Assembly (NCBI GenBank): GCA_905182355.1
Contig: CAJJBH010000041.1
Span: 1-64,000, forward strand
DNA from: an uncultured Paracoccaceae bacterium
GTDB lineage: Bacteria; Pseudomonadota; Alphaproteobacteria; Rhodobacterales; Rhodobacteraceae
Reading direction: 5' to 3'
DNA: 64,000 nt
A model generated the notes under the pieces. It was not told the DNA's origin and made no database searches. It saw only the letters and a program-made list of their open reading frames with translations. Below are positions 53,835-63,377 of the stretch, in pieces. Position 1 is the first letter of the stretch. Each line of letters begins with the position of its first letter. The translations under genes were made by a program, and so were the position numbers.

Positions 53835-56693
53835 ATGGCTGAGCTGAAAAATATCGAAGTACGCGGCGCGCGTGAGAACAATCTGAAATCCATCGATGTG
53901 GATATTCCACGTGATAAATTGGTGGTAATCACAGGCCTGTCTGGGTCGGGAAAATCATCGCTGGCATTTGACACAATTTACGCGGAGGGGCAGCGTCGTT
54001 ACGTTGAATCCCTCAGCGCCTATGCCCGACAGTTCCTTGATATCATGCAAAAACCAGACGTTGATCACATCAGCGGGCTGAGCCCCGCGATTTCTATTGA
54101 ACAAAAGACGACGTCTAAAAACCCACGCTCTACGGTTGGTACTGTCACTGAAATTTACGACTACATGCGTTTGCTGTTTGCGCGTGTTGGCACACCGTAT
54201 TCCCCCACAACTGGCAAACCGATTGAAGCGCAGCAGGTTCAAGACATGGTAGACCGTGTCATGTTGATGGAAGACGGCATGCGCGCCTATCTGCTGGCCC
54301 CAATCGTTCGGGATCGCAAAGGCGAGTACCGCAAAGAATTTGTCGAACTGCGCAAGCAGGGTTTTCAACGCGTAAAAGTGGATGGTGAATTTTACGACTT
54401 GGATGAACCACCGACCTTGGACAAGAAATACCGCCACGACATTGATGTTGTCGTTGACCGCATTGTGATCCGTGAGGGGCTTGAAACACGTCTTGCAGAC
54501 AGCCTGCGCACGGCGCTTGATCTTGCAGACGGCATTGCCGTGATAGAAACGGCCCCAGCCGAAGGTGATCCCGTTCGCACCGTATTCTCTGAGAAATTCG
54601 CCTGTCCCGTAAGTGGTTTCACAATCCCTGAAATTGAACCGCGCTTGTTTTCTTTCAACGCACCGTTTGGAGCCTGCCCCGAATGTGACGGGCTGGGAAA
54701 AGAGCTGTTTTTCGATGAACGCCTTGTTGTGCCTGACGCTGATCTTCGGGTCTATGACGGTGCCTTGGCCCCGTGGCGCAAAGGCAAGTCGCCGTATTTT
54801 TTGCAGACAATTGAATCGATTGCCAAACACTTTAAATTTGACCCGCAGACCAAGTGGAAAGACCTTCCAGACAATGTGAAGCAGGTGTTTTTGCGTGGCT
54901 CTGGGGACGAAGAACTTGAGTTTCGTTATGACGAAGGCGGTCGTGTTTACAATGTAACGCGGGTGTTCGAAGGGGTGATCCCGAACATGGAACGCCGCTA
55001 CCGCGAAACTGATAGCAACTGGATCCGCGAAGAATTTGAACGCTACCAAAACAACCGTCCATGCGGGACCTGCGACGGCTATCGTTTGCGGGCCGAAGCC
55101 TTGGCTGTAAAGATCGCGGACCTGCACGCGGGCCAAGTGGTTCAGATGTCTATCAGCGAGGCGTATGCCTGGTGTGAAGAGGTTCCTGCGAAGCTGACCA
55201 AACAGAAGAATGAAATTGCTAAGGCAATTTTAAAAGAAATCCGTGAACGTCTTGGATTCTTGAATAACGTTGGATTAGAGTATCTTACACTGTCACGCGC
55301 AAGTGGAACATTAAGTGGCGGTGAAAGCCAACGCATTCGTTTGGCCAGCCAAATTGGATCGGGTTTGACCGGTGTCTTGTACGTCCTTGATGAGCCTTCC
55401 ATCGGGTTGCACCAGCGGGACAACGACCGTCTTTTGTTGACCCTGAAAAACTTACGTGATCAAGGCAACACCGTAATTGTGGTTGAACATGATGAAGAAG
55501 CCATTCGCGAAGCCGATTATGTGTTTGATATTGGACCGGGTGCGGGTTTGCATGGGGGCGAAGTTGTGTCGCACGGGACACCGGAATTTGTGGCCAATGA
55601 TCCCAATTCTTTGACGGGCCAATACCTGACAGGTAAGCGATCAATTGCGGTGCCAGAAACACGGCGCAAGGGGAAGAAGAAGATGTTGAAAGTGGTCAAA
55701 GCCACGGGCAACAACCTTAAAAACATCACAGTTGAATTTCCGTTGGGCCAATTTGTTTGCGTCACAGGAGTGTCGGGTGGCGGCAAATCCACGCTGACAA
55801 TCGAGACGTTATTCAAGACGGCATCGATGCGCCTGAACGGCGCACGCCAAACGCCAGCCCCATGCGAGACGATCAAGGGTTTGGAACATCTGGACAAGGT
55901 CATCGACATTGACCAACGCGCTATTGGCCGCACTCCACGGTCTAACCCTGCTACCTACACAGGTGCGTTCACTCCAATCCGTGATTGGTTCACTGGCCTG
56001 CCGGAATCCAAGGCGCGTGGATACAAAGCTGGTCGCTTCAGTTTCAACGTAAAAGGTGGTCGATGCGAGGCCTGTCAGGGCGACGGTGTGATCAAGATCG
56101 AAATGCACTTCCTACCGGACGTTTATGTGGAATGCGAAACCTGCAAAGGTGCACGTTACAACCGCGAAACGCTTGAAATCCGTTTCAAAGGCAAAAGCAT
56201 TGCAGATGTTTTGAATATGACCGTGGAAGACGCACAAACATTCTTCCAAGCAGTGCCTAGCATTCGCGAAAAAATGGATGCGCTGATGCGTGTTGGCCTG
56301 GGCTACATCAAGGTGGGGCAACAGGCGACAACACTGTCGGGCGGCGAAGCACAGCGCGTGAAACTATCCAAGGAGCTTAGCAAACGATCCACGGGGCGTA
56401 CGCTGTATATCTTGGATGAACCCACCACAGGGTTGCACTTTGAAGACGTGCGTAAATTATTGGAAGTGCTGCATGAATTGGTCGATCAGGGGAATTCAGT
56501 CATTGTGATCGAACATAACCTTGATGTGATCAAAACGGCAGACCACATCATTGATATCGGTCCTGAAGGTGGCGATCGTGGCGGTATGGTTGTTGCAACT
56601 GGCACACCAGAAAAAGTGGCCGAGGTTGAAGGCAGCTATACAGGTCATTACCTGAAAGCGATGTTGAAACCCAAGAAGGTGGCGGCGGAGTAA
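53835..56693 (+). CDS. uvrA: Excinuclease ABC subunit A
   Basis: Damage-recognition ATPase of nucleotide excision repair. 952 residues with two ABC units: Walker [10 protein letters not shown] (34-42) and [10 protein letters not shown] (about 642-651), signature LSGGESQRI and [11 protein letters not shown], and two zinc modules. The C-terminal zinc finger is complete (CEACQGDG and CETCKGA). The first has only CPVSG plus CPECDG, lacking one Cys, which I believe is common in Alphaproteobacteria. ATG 53835 has AGGGGC upstream. Preceded by a LexA box, so SOS-induced. Ends in a hairpin without T-run (56678-56702). Confidence 0.97.
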   Translation: MAELKNIEVRGARENNLKSIDVDIPRDKLVVITGLSGSGKSSLAFDTIYAEGQRRYVESLSAYARQFLDIMQKPDVDHISGLSPAISIEQKTTSKNPRSTVGTVTEIYDYMRLLFARVGTPYSPTTGKPIEAQQVQDMVDRVMLMEDGMRAYLLAPIVRDRKGEYRKEFVELRKQGFQRVKVDGEFYDLDEPPTLDKKYRHDIDVVVDRIVIREGLETRLADSLRTALDLADGIAVIETAPAEGDPVRTVFSEKFACPVSGFTIPEIEPRLFSFNAPFGACPECDGLGKELFFDERLVVPDADLRVYDGALAPWRKGKSPYFLQTIESIAKHFKFDPQTKWKDLPDNVKQVFLRGSGDEELEFRYDEGGRVYNVTRVFEGVIPNMERRYRETDSNWIREEFERYQNNRPCGTCDGYRLRAEALAVKIADLHAGQVVQMSISEAYAWCEEVPAKLTKQKNEIAKAILKEIRERLGFLNNVGLEYLTLSRASGTLSGGESQRIRLASQIGSGLTGVLYVLDEPSIGLHQRDNDRLLLTLKNLRDQGNTVIVVEHDEEAIREADYVFDIGPGAGLHGGEVVSHGTPEFVANDPNSLTGQYLTGKRSIAVPETRRKGKKKMLKVVKATGNNLKNITVEFPLGQFVCVTGVSGGGKSTLTIETLFKTASMRLNGARQTPAPCETIKGLEHLDKVIDIDQRAIGRTPRSNPATYTGAFTPIRDWFTGLPESKARGYKAGRFSFNVKGGRCEACQGDGVIKIEMHFLPDVYVECETCKGARYNRETLEIRFKGKSIADVLNMTVEDAQTFFQAVPSIREKMDALMRVGLGYIKVGQQATTLSGGEAQRVKLSKELSKRSTGRTLYILDEPTTGLHFEDVRKLLEVLHELVDQGNSVIVIEHNLDVIKTADHIIDIGPEGGDRGGMVVATGTPEKVAEVEGSYTGHYLKAMLKPKKVAAE

Positions 56694-56712
56694 TCCGCCA
56701 CCGCCGTCGGTG

Positions 56713-58638
56713 TTAATCGCGTCCGCGTTTTTCGAACCGTGGTAGCATTGCGCTGAAGTCTTTGCCCAATCCGCCTTCGTCTTCGACAAACTGTTTGTAC
56801 AGCGCCAATGCCAGTGCACCCATCGGTGTGTCGGCGTCGGCGGCTTCTGCCGCTTGTTGGCTTAACCCTAGATCTTTCAGCATCAACTCGGCTGCAAATC
56901 CCGGGGTGTAGTCATTATCAGCAGGGCTGGTCGGCCCAATGCCCGGGGCAGGGCAGTAGCCGTTCATGGACCATGAATAGCCCGAGGATGTGCTGACCAC
57001 ATCGAACATTTTTTGGCGGTCCAAGCCCAATTTGTCTGCCAAAGCAAAGGCCTCGCAGGTTGCAATCATTGTGGCCCCAAGGATCATGTTGTTGCAAATT
57101 TTCGCGGCTTGGCCTGAACCTGCATCGCCGCAATGCACGGCTTTTTGGCCCATGACCTCGAACAAGGGGGAGACGGCAATAAATCCTGCCACTGACCCAC
57201 CAGCCATGAAGGTCAGCGTGCCACCAGATGCGCCACCTGTGCCGCCAGATACAGGCGCATCAACAAATAACAGCCCTGCATTTCCAGCGTCTTGCGCCAC
57301 TGCACGTGCACTGTCCACATCAACAGTTGAACAATCCAACAGGGTTGCGCCTGCCTTCATTGCAGGGATCAGTTCGGCAGCAACGCTGCGCAAGATTGCC
57401 CCGTTGGGCAACATCGTGATCACAACGTTTGCATCTTTGACAGCGTCCAAACCAGTGGGCGCAACAGCGACACCCGCAGCCGTCGTCCCTGCAGGATCAA
57501 ACCCAGTTACGTTGTGCCCAGCGGCGGCCAAGTTCGCAGCCATTGGCGCACCCATATTTCCAAGTCCGATAAAGCCGATGTTCATGCCGTTTCCTTTCGA
57601 TGTGTCCAACTGTAGGTCTAATGCGTTCTTGCCAAGTGGCTGCAACATTTTTGACAATGCAGCAGGGGGCACAGACCCATCGGCGAATTGCCATCTTGGG
57701 CTGCGGTCTTTGTCGATAATCGCGGCGCGGATGCCTTCGATGAAATCGCCGTGCTCCATGCTGCGCGAAGTGAACCGATATTCAAGGTCCAGTGCCTTGG
57801 CCATTGTCAGGTTTTTGCCACGCATACGGTGCAGCATTTCGATGGTACAGGCCATCGACAACGGGCTGTTGCGGCGCAGTTGTTTCAGGGTCTGTTGGGC
57901 AAATTCACTGTCGTCGTCTTGCAGCGTGGTTAATACGTCCGACAGGCTGACGCCGTAAAAATGTGTGTTGATCGCGTCCATTTGGGACTGGATTGGGCCG
58001 ATCTCAGCGGGGGCCTCCCCAACCAGACAAGCTGGATCGCCAGAGACCTCAAGCTGTTCAATCAACGCAGGCCATTTGCCTTCAGGAATATAAAGGTCAG
58101 CAAAACCCGCAAATATGGCATCAGATGCATTCATCCGCGACGCCGTAGTGCCAAGGTATTCGCCCAACCGATCAGGGGCAAGGGCCAGCATCAATGATCC
58201 ACCAACATCAGGAACCAACCCAATGCCAACCTCGGGCATGGCAATCTGGCTGGTGTCGCCGACAACGCGGTGTGATCCGTGACACCCAATGCCAACGCCG
58301 CCACCCATCGTGTATCCTTGCAGGAACGAGACGACAGGTTTTGGGTATTCAAATATTTTGGCGTTCAGGCGGTATTCGTCGGCCCAGAATTTTTGGCCGT
58401 AAGCGTAATCGCCTTTAAGACCAGTGGCATAGAGGTCGGCAATGTCACCGCCAGAACAAAAGGCGCGGTCGCCTTGTGCGTCTAGGACCACAACCGCAAC
58501 GGCAGGATCGTTACGCCATTGATCAATTGCCGCTTCAATTGCCAGGCACATCTCGTAGGTCATCGCGTTTAGTGCGTTTGGGCGTTGAAGCGTGATACGG
58601 CCTGCGCGGCCAGTGATGCGGATGGAAATGTCACTCAT
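56713..58638 (-). CDS. Fused 3-hydroxyisobutyryl-CoA hydrolase - 3-hydroxyisobutyrate dehydrogenase
   Basis: One 641-codon frame. Residues 1-351 are a crotonase-fold HibCH-type hydrolase (FCSGGDIADLY, GYTMGGGVGIGCHGSHRVV, MPEVGIGLVPDVGG; length fits HibCH rather than simple enoyl-CoA hydratase). Residues 352-641 are a full 3-hydroxyisobutyrate dehydrogenase (MNIGFIGLGNMGAPM, VDAPVSGGTGGASGG, catalytic Lys in GQAAKICNNMILG). They carry out successive steps of valine breakdown. The junction still contains AAAGGA at 57592-57597 and ATG 57585, apparently the old ribosome-binding site and start of a separate mmsB, so two products (641 and 290 residues) may be made. Loss of one stop would explain the fusion. 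Confidence 0.9.
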   Translation of the reverse strand: MSDISIRITGRAGRITLQRPNALNAMTYEMCLAIEAAIDQWRNDPAVAVVVLDAQGDRAFCSGGDIADLYATGLKGDYAYGQKFWADEYRLNAKIFEYPKPVVSFLQGYTMGGGVGIGCHGSHRVVGDTSQIAMPEVGIGLVPDVGGSLMLALAPDRLGEYLGTTASRMNASDAIFAGFADLYIPEGKWPALIEQLEVSGDPACLVGEAPAEIGPIQSQMDAINTHFYGVSLSDVLTTLQDDDSEFAQQTLKQLRRNSPLSMACTIEMLHRMRGKNLTMAKALDLEYRFTSRSMEHGDFIEGIRAAIIDKDRSPRWQFADGSVPPAALSKMLQPLGKNALDLQLDTSKGNGMNIGFIGLGNMGAPMAANLAAAGHNVTGFDPAGTTAAGVAVAPTGLDAVKDANVVITMLPNGAILRSVAAELIPAMKAGATLLDCSTVDVDSARAVAQDAGNAGLLFVDAPVSGGTGGASGGTLTFMAGGSVAGFIAVSPLFEVMGQKAVHCGDAGSGQAAKICNNMILGATMIATCEAFALADKLGLDRQKMFDVVSTSSGYSWSMNGYCPAPGIGPTSPADNDYTPGFAAELMLKDLGLSQQAAEAADADTPMGALALALYKQFVEDEGGLGKDFSAMLPRFEKRGRD

Positions 58639-58642
58639 AGTA

Positions 58643-59785
58643 TTAACGGTTCTTCAACATGTCACGGGCGACGATCACCCGCATAATTTCATTGGTGCCT
58701 TCAAGAATCTGATGCACACGCAAATCACGCACCAGTTTTTCGATCCCGTAGTCCGCCAAATATCCGTAGCCGCCGTGCAATTGCAGGCATTGGTCGACAA
58801 CTTTGCTGCCTGTATCCGTCACGAATTTCTTTGCCATGGCGCAGAATTTTGTCGCATCATGTGCGCCAGTGTCCAATTTCCATGCGGCGTGGCGCAGGAA
58901 TGTGCGGGCGGCTTGAAGTTCGATTTCCATATCCGCAAGGCGCCATTGCAGCCCTTGGAACTGGTCGATGGATTTGCCGAAGGCTTTGCGTTCACCCATG
59001 TAGTTTAGCGTGGCGGTTAAGGCGGTTTGGGCTGCCCCAAGGGAGCAGGCAGAGATGTTTAATCGTCCGCCATCCAGCCCCATCATCGCGTATTTAAAGC
59101 CTTTGCCTTCTTCGCCAATCAGGTTGTTGGCATCGATTTTGCAATCATCAAATTGTACTTGAGCCGTAGGCTGACTGCGCCAGCCCATCTTTTGTTCCAA
59201 TGCGCCAAACGACAACCCGTCAACACCATCTTCAACATACATGCTTGAAACGCCACCTGCGCCATCCTCACCTGTGCGCACCATACAAACATAGGCGTCT
59301 GAATATCCGCCACCAGATATAAACGCCTTGGTGCCGTTCAGGGTGTAGCCTTCGTTGGTACGCTCGGCACGGGTTTTAAGGGCCGCGGCGTCTGATCCTG
59401 AACCGGGTTCGGTCAAGGCATAGCTAAGAACGGTGTTCATCGCCAAAATGTCGGGCATGATACGGGCCTTCATCTCGTCATTGGCAAAGGTGTCGATCAT
59501 TTTGGCGCACATGTTGTGAATGGACAGGAACGCGGCAACAGACGGGCAGGCCATGCTGAGGGCTTCAAACACCAGCGTCGCATCCAATCGGCTTAGGCCT
59601 GCGCCGCCGCCGTCTTCTGATACGTACAACCCGCCAAATCCCAGTTCACCGATTTGCGGCCACAACTCTTTGGGGATCGTCTCGTCCTTTTCCCATTGGC
59701 GGGCATTTGGAGCGATGGCATCTTGGCCAAAGGCATACGCCATATCAAAGATTGCTGTTTGTTCTTCGCTTAGGGCAAAATCCAT
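58643..59785 (-). CDS. Acyl-CoA dehydrogenase, probable isobutyryl-CoA dehydrogenase
   Basis: FAD enzyme that oxidises a short branched acyl-CoA. 380 residues: family blocks YALTEPGSGSDAAALKTRA, GTKAFISGGGYSD, FGKSIDQFQGLQWRLADMEIE and the C-terminal QLHGGYGYLADYGIEKLVRD with EGTNEIMR. Its neighbours (mmsA and the hydrolase-dehydrogenase fusion) make isobutyryl-CoA, the valine intermediate, the likely substrate. The fusion gene starts 4 nt later. GGAT precedes ATG 59785. Confidence 0.92.
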   Translation of the reverse strand: MDFALSEEQTAIFDMAYAFGQDAIAPNARQWEKDETIPKELWPQIGELGFGGLYVSEDGGGAGLSRLDATLVFEALSMACPSVAAFLSIHNMCAKMIDTFANDEMKARIMPDILAMNTVLSYALTEPGSGSDAAALKTRAERTNEGYTLNGTKAFISGGGYSDAYVCMVRTGEDGAGGVSSMYVEDGVDGLSFGALEQKMGWRSQPTAQVQFDDCKIDANNLIGEEGKGFKYAMMGLDGGRLNISACSLGAAQTALTATLNYMGERKAFGKSIDQFQGLQWRLADMEIELQAARTFLRHAAWKLDTGAHDATKFCAMAKKFVTDTGSKVVDQCLQLHGGYGYLADYGIEKLVRDLRVHQILEGTNEIMRVIVARDMLKNR

Positions 59786-59852
59786 ATCGATCCTCGTGTG
59801 GAAAAAGGGGCAGGGACAAGTGGTCTTGAATTGAACATGATTTAAATTCGGA

Positions 59853-60275
59853 TTATTTCACCAATGTTGCAAGCAAAGCATCAATGGTTTTTTCAGGCTG
59901 GCCCAACAGTGCAAGCGCCTCGGCCTCGGAATGCTGAACCAAGACCACAACCTCAAACACGTCGGCCCAAGATCGAATGAACATCGCACTCACGTCCTGT
60001 GCAAGGGGTGTCGGGGCCACATAAACTACAAGCCATTGTTCACCTGCGCCCCCCAGCTGTTCCGCTTTTGCGGCCTGCAAATTCATGAACCGAACGTAGT
60101 CTTTTTCGTAGCCAGTAATATTGGTAAAATCGACAAGTTGCTTTTGGCCCGCTGCATAATCTGGATGGGCCAAATAAGCTTTTGACGCCGCCATCGTATC
60201 GTCGATGGCGGCGAAGTCAGAATACCGGACTACGACAAGGCCGCGCTCCGGTATAATGCAAAAATTTACTGTCAT
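59853..60275 (-). CDS. Uncharacterised protein in the valine operon
   Basis: A 140-residue soluble alpha/beta protein (FCIIPERGLVVVRYSDFAAI, KQLVDFTNITGYEKDYV, WLVVYVAPTPLAQDV). It starts one base after the mmsA stop and ends 67 nt before the acyl-CoA dehydrogenase, so it is almost certainly part of the operon. The strand-helix order is reminiscent of STAS or SpoIIAA-like domains, but I see no diagnostic motif. Function unknown. Confidence 0.78.
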   Translation of the reverse strand: MTVNFCIIPERGLVVVRYSDFAAIDDTMAASKAYLAHPDYAAGQKQLVDFTNITGYEKDYVRFMNLQAAKAEQLGGAGEQWLVVYVAPTPLAQDVSAMFIRSWADVFEVVVLVQHSEAEALALLGQPEKTIDALLATLVK

Positions 60276-60276
60276 A

Positions 60277-61776
60277 TTATTCCATTACAGGGATCGAGAA
60301 TTCGCCTCCTTCTTTGATGCCTGATGGCCAGCGCGCTGTCACTGTCTTTGTGCGTGTGTAGAATTTAAACGCATCTGGACCGTGTTGGTTCAAATCCCCA
60401 AACATGGATTTCTTCCAGCCGCCGAAGGTGTGGTAAGCCAATGGAACAGGAATTGGTACATTGATACCAACCATGCCCACGTTGATGCGATTGGCAAAAT
60501 CACGGGCCGCGTCGCCGTCACGTGTGTAGATCGCGGTGCCGTTTCCGTATTCGTGGTCCATCGCAATGCCGACAGCTTCTTCATAGGTTTGGGCACGCAC
60601 ACAGGTCAGGACTGGGCCAAAGATTTCGTATTTGTAGATGTCCATGTCTGTCGTGGCTTTGTCGAACAAGTGTGGGCCAACAAAGAAACCGTCTTCATAC
60701 CCTTGCAATTTGAAATCACGACCATCAACAACCAGTTCAGCGCCTTGATCGATGCCCGTTTGGACAAGGCGTTCGATGTTTGCTTTGGCGGCTGCTGTTA
60801 CAACAGGCCCGTAATCCACGTCGTTGCCTGATGTATATGGACCAACCTTCAGGCTTTCGATCCGTGGAACCAATTTTGCGATCAAACGATCCGCTGTGTC
60901 GTCCCCAACTGGAACGGCAACGGAAATCGCCATGCAGCGTTCGCCGGCGGCACCGTAACCGGCACCAATCAAAGCGTCGGCAGCTTGGTCCATGTCAGCA
61001 TCTGGCATAATGATCATGTGGTTTTTGGCACCGCCAAAGCACTGAACCCGTTTGCCTTGGGCACAGCCCGTGGAATAGATGTATTCCGCAATTGCCGTTG
61101 ATCCGACAAAGCCAACGGATTGGATCACATCGTGGTGCAGGATCGCGTCAACGGCTTCTTTGTCGCCGTTCACAACTTGCAGGATGCCTTTTGGTAGGCC
61201 AGCTTCTTCCATCAATTCAGCCAACATCAATGGCACAGATGGATCACGCTCGGACGGTTTCAGGATAAACGCGTTGCCACATGCGATGGCAGGCGCAAAC
61301 ATCCACATTGGGATCATGGCTGGGAAGTTGAACGGGGTAATTCCTGCTGTCACACCAAGGGCTTGGCGCATGGAATACATGTCGATGCCCGGGCCTGCGC
61401 TGTCAGTGTAATCACCTTTCAGCAACTCAGGTGCACCGATGCAGTATTCCACCACTTCAAGGCCGCGTTGTACGTCGCCTGCGGCGTCAGGCAAGGTTTT
61501 GCCGTGTTCGCGGCTTAGTGCTTCGGCCAATTTGTCCATGTTGTCGTTCAACAGGCCAACGAACTTCATCATCACACGAGCGCGACGTTGTGGGTTTGTC
61601 GCGGCCCACTTTGGCTGTGCGGCGGCTGCGAATTGAACGGCTTGATCCATTTCGGCGGCAGATGCCAAGGGGCACTTGGCCTGCACTTCGCCTGTTGCAG
61701 GGTTCATCACATCTGCAAAACGGCCTGATGTGCCTTTGACGTGTGCGCCATTGATGTAGTGCGTAAGTTCTTGCAT
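60277..61776 (-). CDS. mmsA: Methylmalonate-semialdehyde dehydrogenase (CoA-acylating)
   Basis: Converts methylmalonate semialdehyde to propionyl-CoA, the last dedicated valine step. 499 residues: ITPFNFPAMIPMWMFAPAIA, KPSERDPSVPLM, GSTAIAEYIY (NAD region) and the catalytic Cys in AAGERCMAISVAVPVG. The start is ATG 61776 with AAGGA; the frame is open upstream for 31 codons with no conservation. First gene of the operon, divergent from the LysR gene at 61885. Confidence 0.95.
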   Translation of the reverse strand: MQELTHYINGAHVKGTSGRFADVMNPATGEVQAKCPLASAAEMDQAVQFAAAAQPKWAATNPQRRARVMMKFVGLLNDNMDKLAEALSREHGKTLPDAAGDVQRGLEVVEYCIGAPELLKGDYTDSAGPGIDMYSMRQALGVTAGITPFNFPAMIPMWMFAPAIACGNAFILKPSERDPSVPLMLAELMEEAGLPKGILQVVNGDKEAVDAILHHDVIQSVGFVGSTAIAEYIYSTGCAQGKRVQCFGGAKNHMIIMPDADMDQAADALIGAGYGAAGERCMAISVAVPVGDDTADRLIAKLVPRIESLKVGPYTSGNDVDYGPVVTAAAKANIERLVQTGIDQGAELVVDGRDFKLQGYEDGFFVGPHLFDKATTDMDIYKYEIFGPVLTCVRAQTYEEAVGIAMDHEYGNGTAIYTRDGDAARDFANRINVGMVGINVPIPVPLAYHTFGGWKKSMFGDLNQHGPDAFKFYTRTKTVTARWPSGIKEGGEFSIPVME

Positions 61777-61813
61777 GAGGAATCCTTTTGATTGATTTGA
61801 AACCACCCTAGTC

Positions 61814-61869
61814 TTGCAAAAACACATGGGACAGAGGAAAGATATCAAAACAGTTTTGCGTTTTTGCAA
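61814..61869. promoter_or_regulatory. Inverted repeats between mmsA and the LysR gene
   Basis: TTGCAAAAAC (61814-61823) and GTTTTTGCAA (61860-61869) form a perfect 10-bp inverted repeat 36 nt apart; between them CAAAAC-A-GTTTTG (61846-61858) is a second palindrome. Spaced half-sites in a divergent promoter are what a LysR-type tetramer recognises. Confidence 0.65.
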
Positions 61870-61884
61870 AATGAAAGGGACGCG

Positions 61885-62787
61885 ATGTTAGACAATTGGG
61901 ATGATGTGCGGTTGTTCTTGGCTGTGGCGCGTGAAGGTGGACTTTCGGCGGCTGGCAAGCAGGTGCGTCTGGATCCGGCCACTTTGGGACGGCGCATGGT
62001 GCGCTTGGAACAGGCATTGGGCACGGGTTTGTTTGTGAAATCGCCCCAAGGCTATGCGCTGACGGTGGCAGGTGCAGAACTGTTAAGCCGCGCTGAAGAC
62101 GCAGAAACTGCGATGCGGGTCGCGACCAGCAGCCTGCCTGTTCAAAGTGACAGCCTGACGGGGCAAATGCGCATTGGTGCGCCGGATGGGTGTGCGAACT
62201 ATATCTTGCCCCAAGTCTGTGCAGCATTGGCTGTTGAACACCCCGATCTGGACATTCAAATTGTCGCGCTTCCCCGTGTGTTCAACCTATCGCGTCGCGA
62301 GGCAGATTTGGCGATTGGTGTCAGTGCGCCGACAGCAGGGCGTTTAACTGTGCAGAAAATCACCGATTATCATCTGCATTTGGCAGCGTCAGACGTTTAC
62401 TTAAAGAACAACGCTGAAATTTTGGAGCGGGCTGATCTGCGGACACACCGCATTGTAGGGTATATCCCTGACATGATCTTTGACCGTGAGTTGGATTATT
62501 TGGCAGACATCGGGGTAGGGCGCGTACCACTGGCGTCGAACTCGGTTTCGGTGCAGCTGAATTTACTGCGCAGGGGCGGTGGTGTGGGGGTGGTACATGA
62601 TTTTGCGCTGCCGTCTGCTCCTGAATTGCGCGTAATCTTAAGGGATCTGATCAGCCTGAAGCGCAGCTTTTATATGATCCGTCACGAAGATGACCGTCAG
62701 AACGCCAAACTGGCCCTATTTGCGCAAAGCCTTGCTGATGGCGTGCGTCAAGAGGTGGCACATCTTGAAATGGCCACCTTGACTTGA
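61885..62787 (+). CDS. LysR family transcriptional regulator
   Basis: A 300-residue LysR-type regulator: winged helix at about 3-62 (WDDVRLFLAVAREGGLSAAGKQV, LGRRMVRLEQALGTGLFVK) and an effector domain (about 90-290). The start ATG 61885 has AAAGGGA; an earlier TTG (61864) is inside the operator repeat. Divergent from mmsA, so it probably controls the valine operon and itself; the effector could be a valine-derived metabolite (inference). Confidence 0.93.
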   Translation: MLDNWDDVRLFLAVAREGGLSAAGKQVRLDPATLGRRMVRLEQALGTGLFVKSPQGYALTVAGAELLSRAEDAETAMRVATSSLPVQSDSLTGQMRIGAPDGCANYILPQVCAALAVEHPDLDIQIVALPRVFNLSRREADLAIGVSAPTAGRLTVQKITDYHLHLAASDVYLKNNAEILERADLRTHRIVGYIPDMIFDRELDYLADIGVGRVPLASNSVSVQLNLLRRGGGVGVVHDFALPSAPELRVILRDLISLKRSFYMIRHEDDRQNAKLALFAQSLADGVRQEVAHLEMATLT

Positions 62788-62842
62788 ACCGTCATTGCGG
62801 CAAAATTAAAACTCATAACAATGTTGTCATGGGAGCTTTGCG

Positions 62843-63277
62843 ATGCTGGTTCAACAAATTCTAAAGTCTAAACCAAGCGATCTGGTGGTTACTGTCTTAC
62901 CCGGGACTTTGGTGTCTGAAGCGGCAAAAATACTGGCTGATCGCAAGATTGGGACGGTGGTTATTTCCGCAGATGGTAAAAAAGCGAACGGCATTTTGTC
63001 CGAACGTGACATTGTCCGTGAGATTGCAAATCGCGGCGCAACCTGCCTGACTGACACCGTAGATACATATATGACGTCCAAATTGGTGACCTGCTCGCGC
63101 AGTGAAAGTGCTGATAATGTTCTGAAAATGATGACCGAAGGGCGGTTTCGCCACATGCCCGTTCTAGAAGACGGCGTTTTGGTTGGCTTGGTCACCATTG
63201 GCGACGTGGTCAAAGCGCGTTTAAGCGAGTTGGCGATGGAGAAAAATGCCCTTGAGGGCATGATTATGGGACATTAA
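62843..63277 (+). CDS. CBS-domain protein
   Basis: A 144-residue protein made only of two CBS domains (about 10-60 and 75-130; KILADRKIGTVVISADGK, GILSERDIVREIANRG, MMTEGRFRHMPVLEDG, LVGLVTIGDVVKARL). Such stand-alone pairs bind adenine nucleotides and sense energy or redox state. GGGAGC precedes ATG 62843. Partner unknown; its neighbours give no clue. Confidence 0.93.
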   Translation: MLVQQILKSKPSDLVVTVLPGTLVSEAAKILADRKIGTVVISADGKKANGILSERDIVREIANRGATCLTDTVDTYMTSKLVTCSRSESADNVLKMMTEGRFRHMPVLEDGVLVGLVTIGDVVKARLSELAMEKNALEGMIMGH

Positions 63278-63279
63278 TC

Positions 63280-63295
63280 TTAAGGTTGCGTTAAC
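63280..63295. promoter_or_regulatory. CtrA-type site upstream of coaD
   Basis: TTAA-GGTTGCG-TTAAC matches the CtrA full-site pattern, 83 nt before the coaD start. Nothing else supports CtrA control of coaD, and one or two such matches are expected by chance in this window. Confidence 0.35.
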
Positions 63296-63377
63296 ACCTG
63301 CTTGCAATCTTTGAACCAAAATGATTGCTTGCACGCAACTTAATTCTGTGACCCTAAATATATGAGGGGGCTGGCCC

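Noticed and set aside
53955-55136. 393-codon minus-strand frame inside uvrA
   Set aside because: Reverse-complement shadow of uvrA; the uvrA motifs are all present on the plus strand.
56678-56702. GGTGGCGG / CCGCCACC hairpin at the uvrA end as a rho-independent terminator
   Set aside because: Overlaps the stop codon and has no T-run on either side; left as a possible structure only.
56990-57958. 322-codon plus-strand frame inside the hydrolase-dehydrogenase fusion
   Set aside because: Antisense shadow, Ala/Pro/Ser-rich, no ribosome-binding site or domain.
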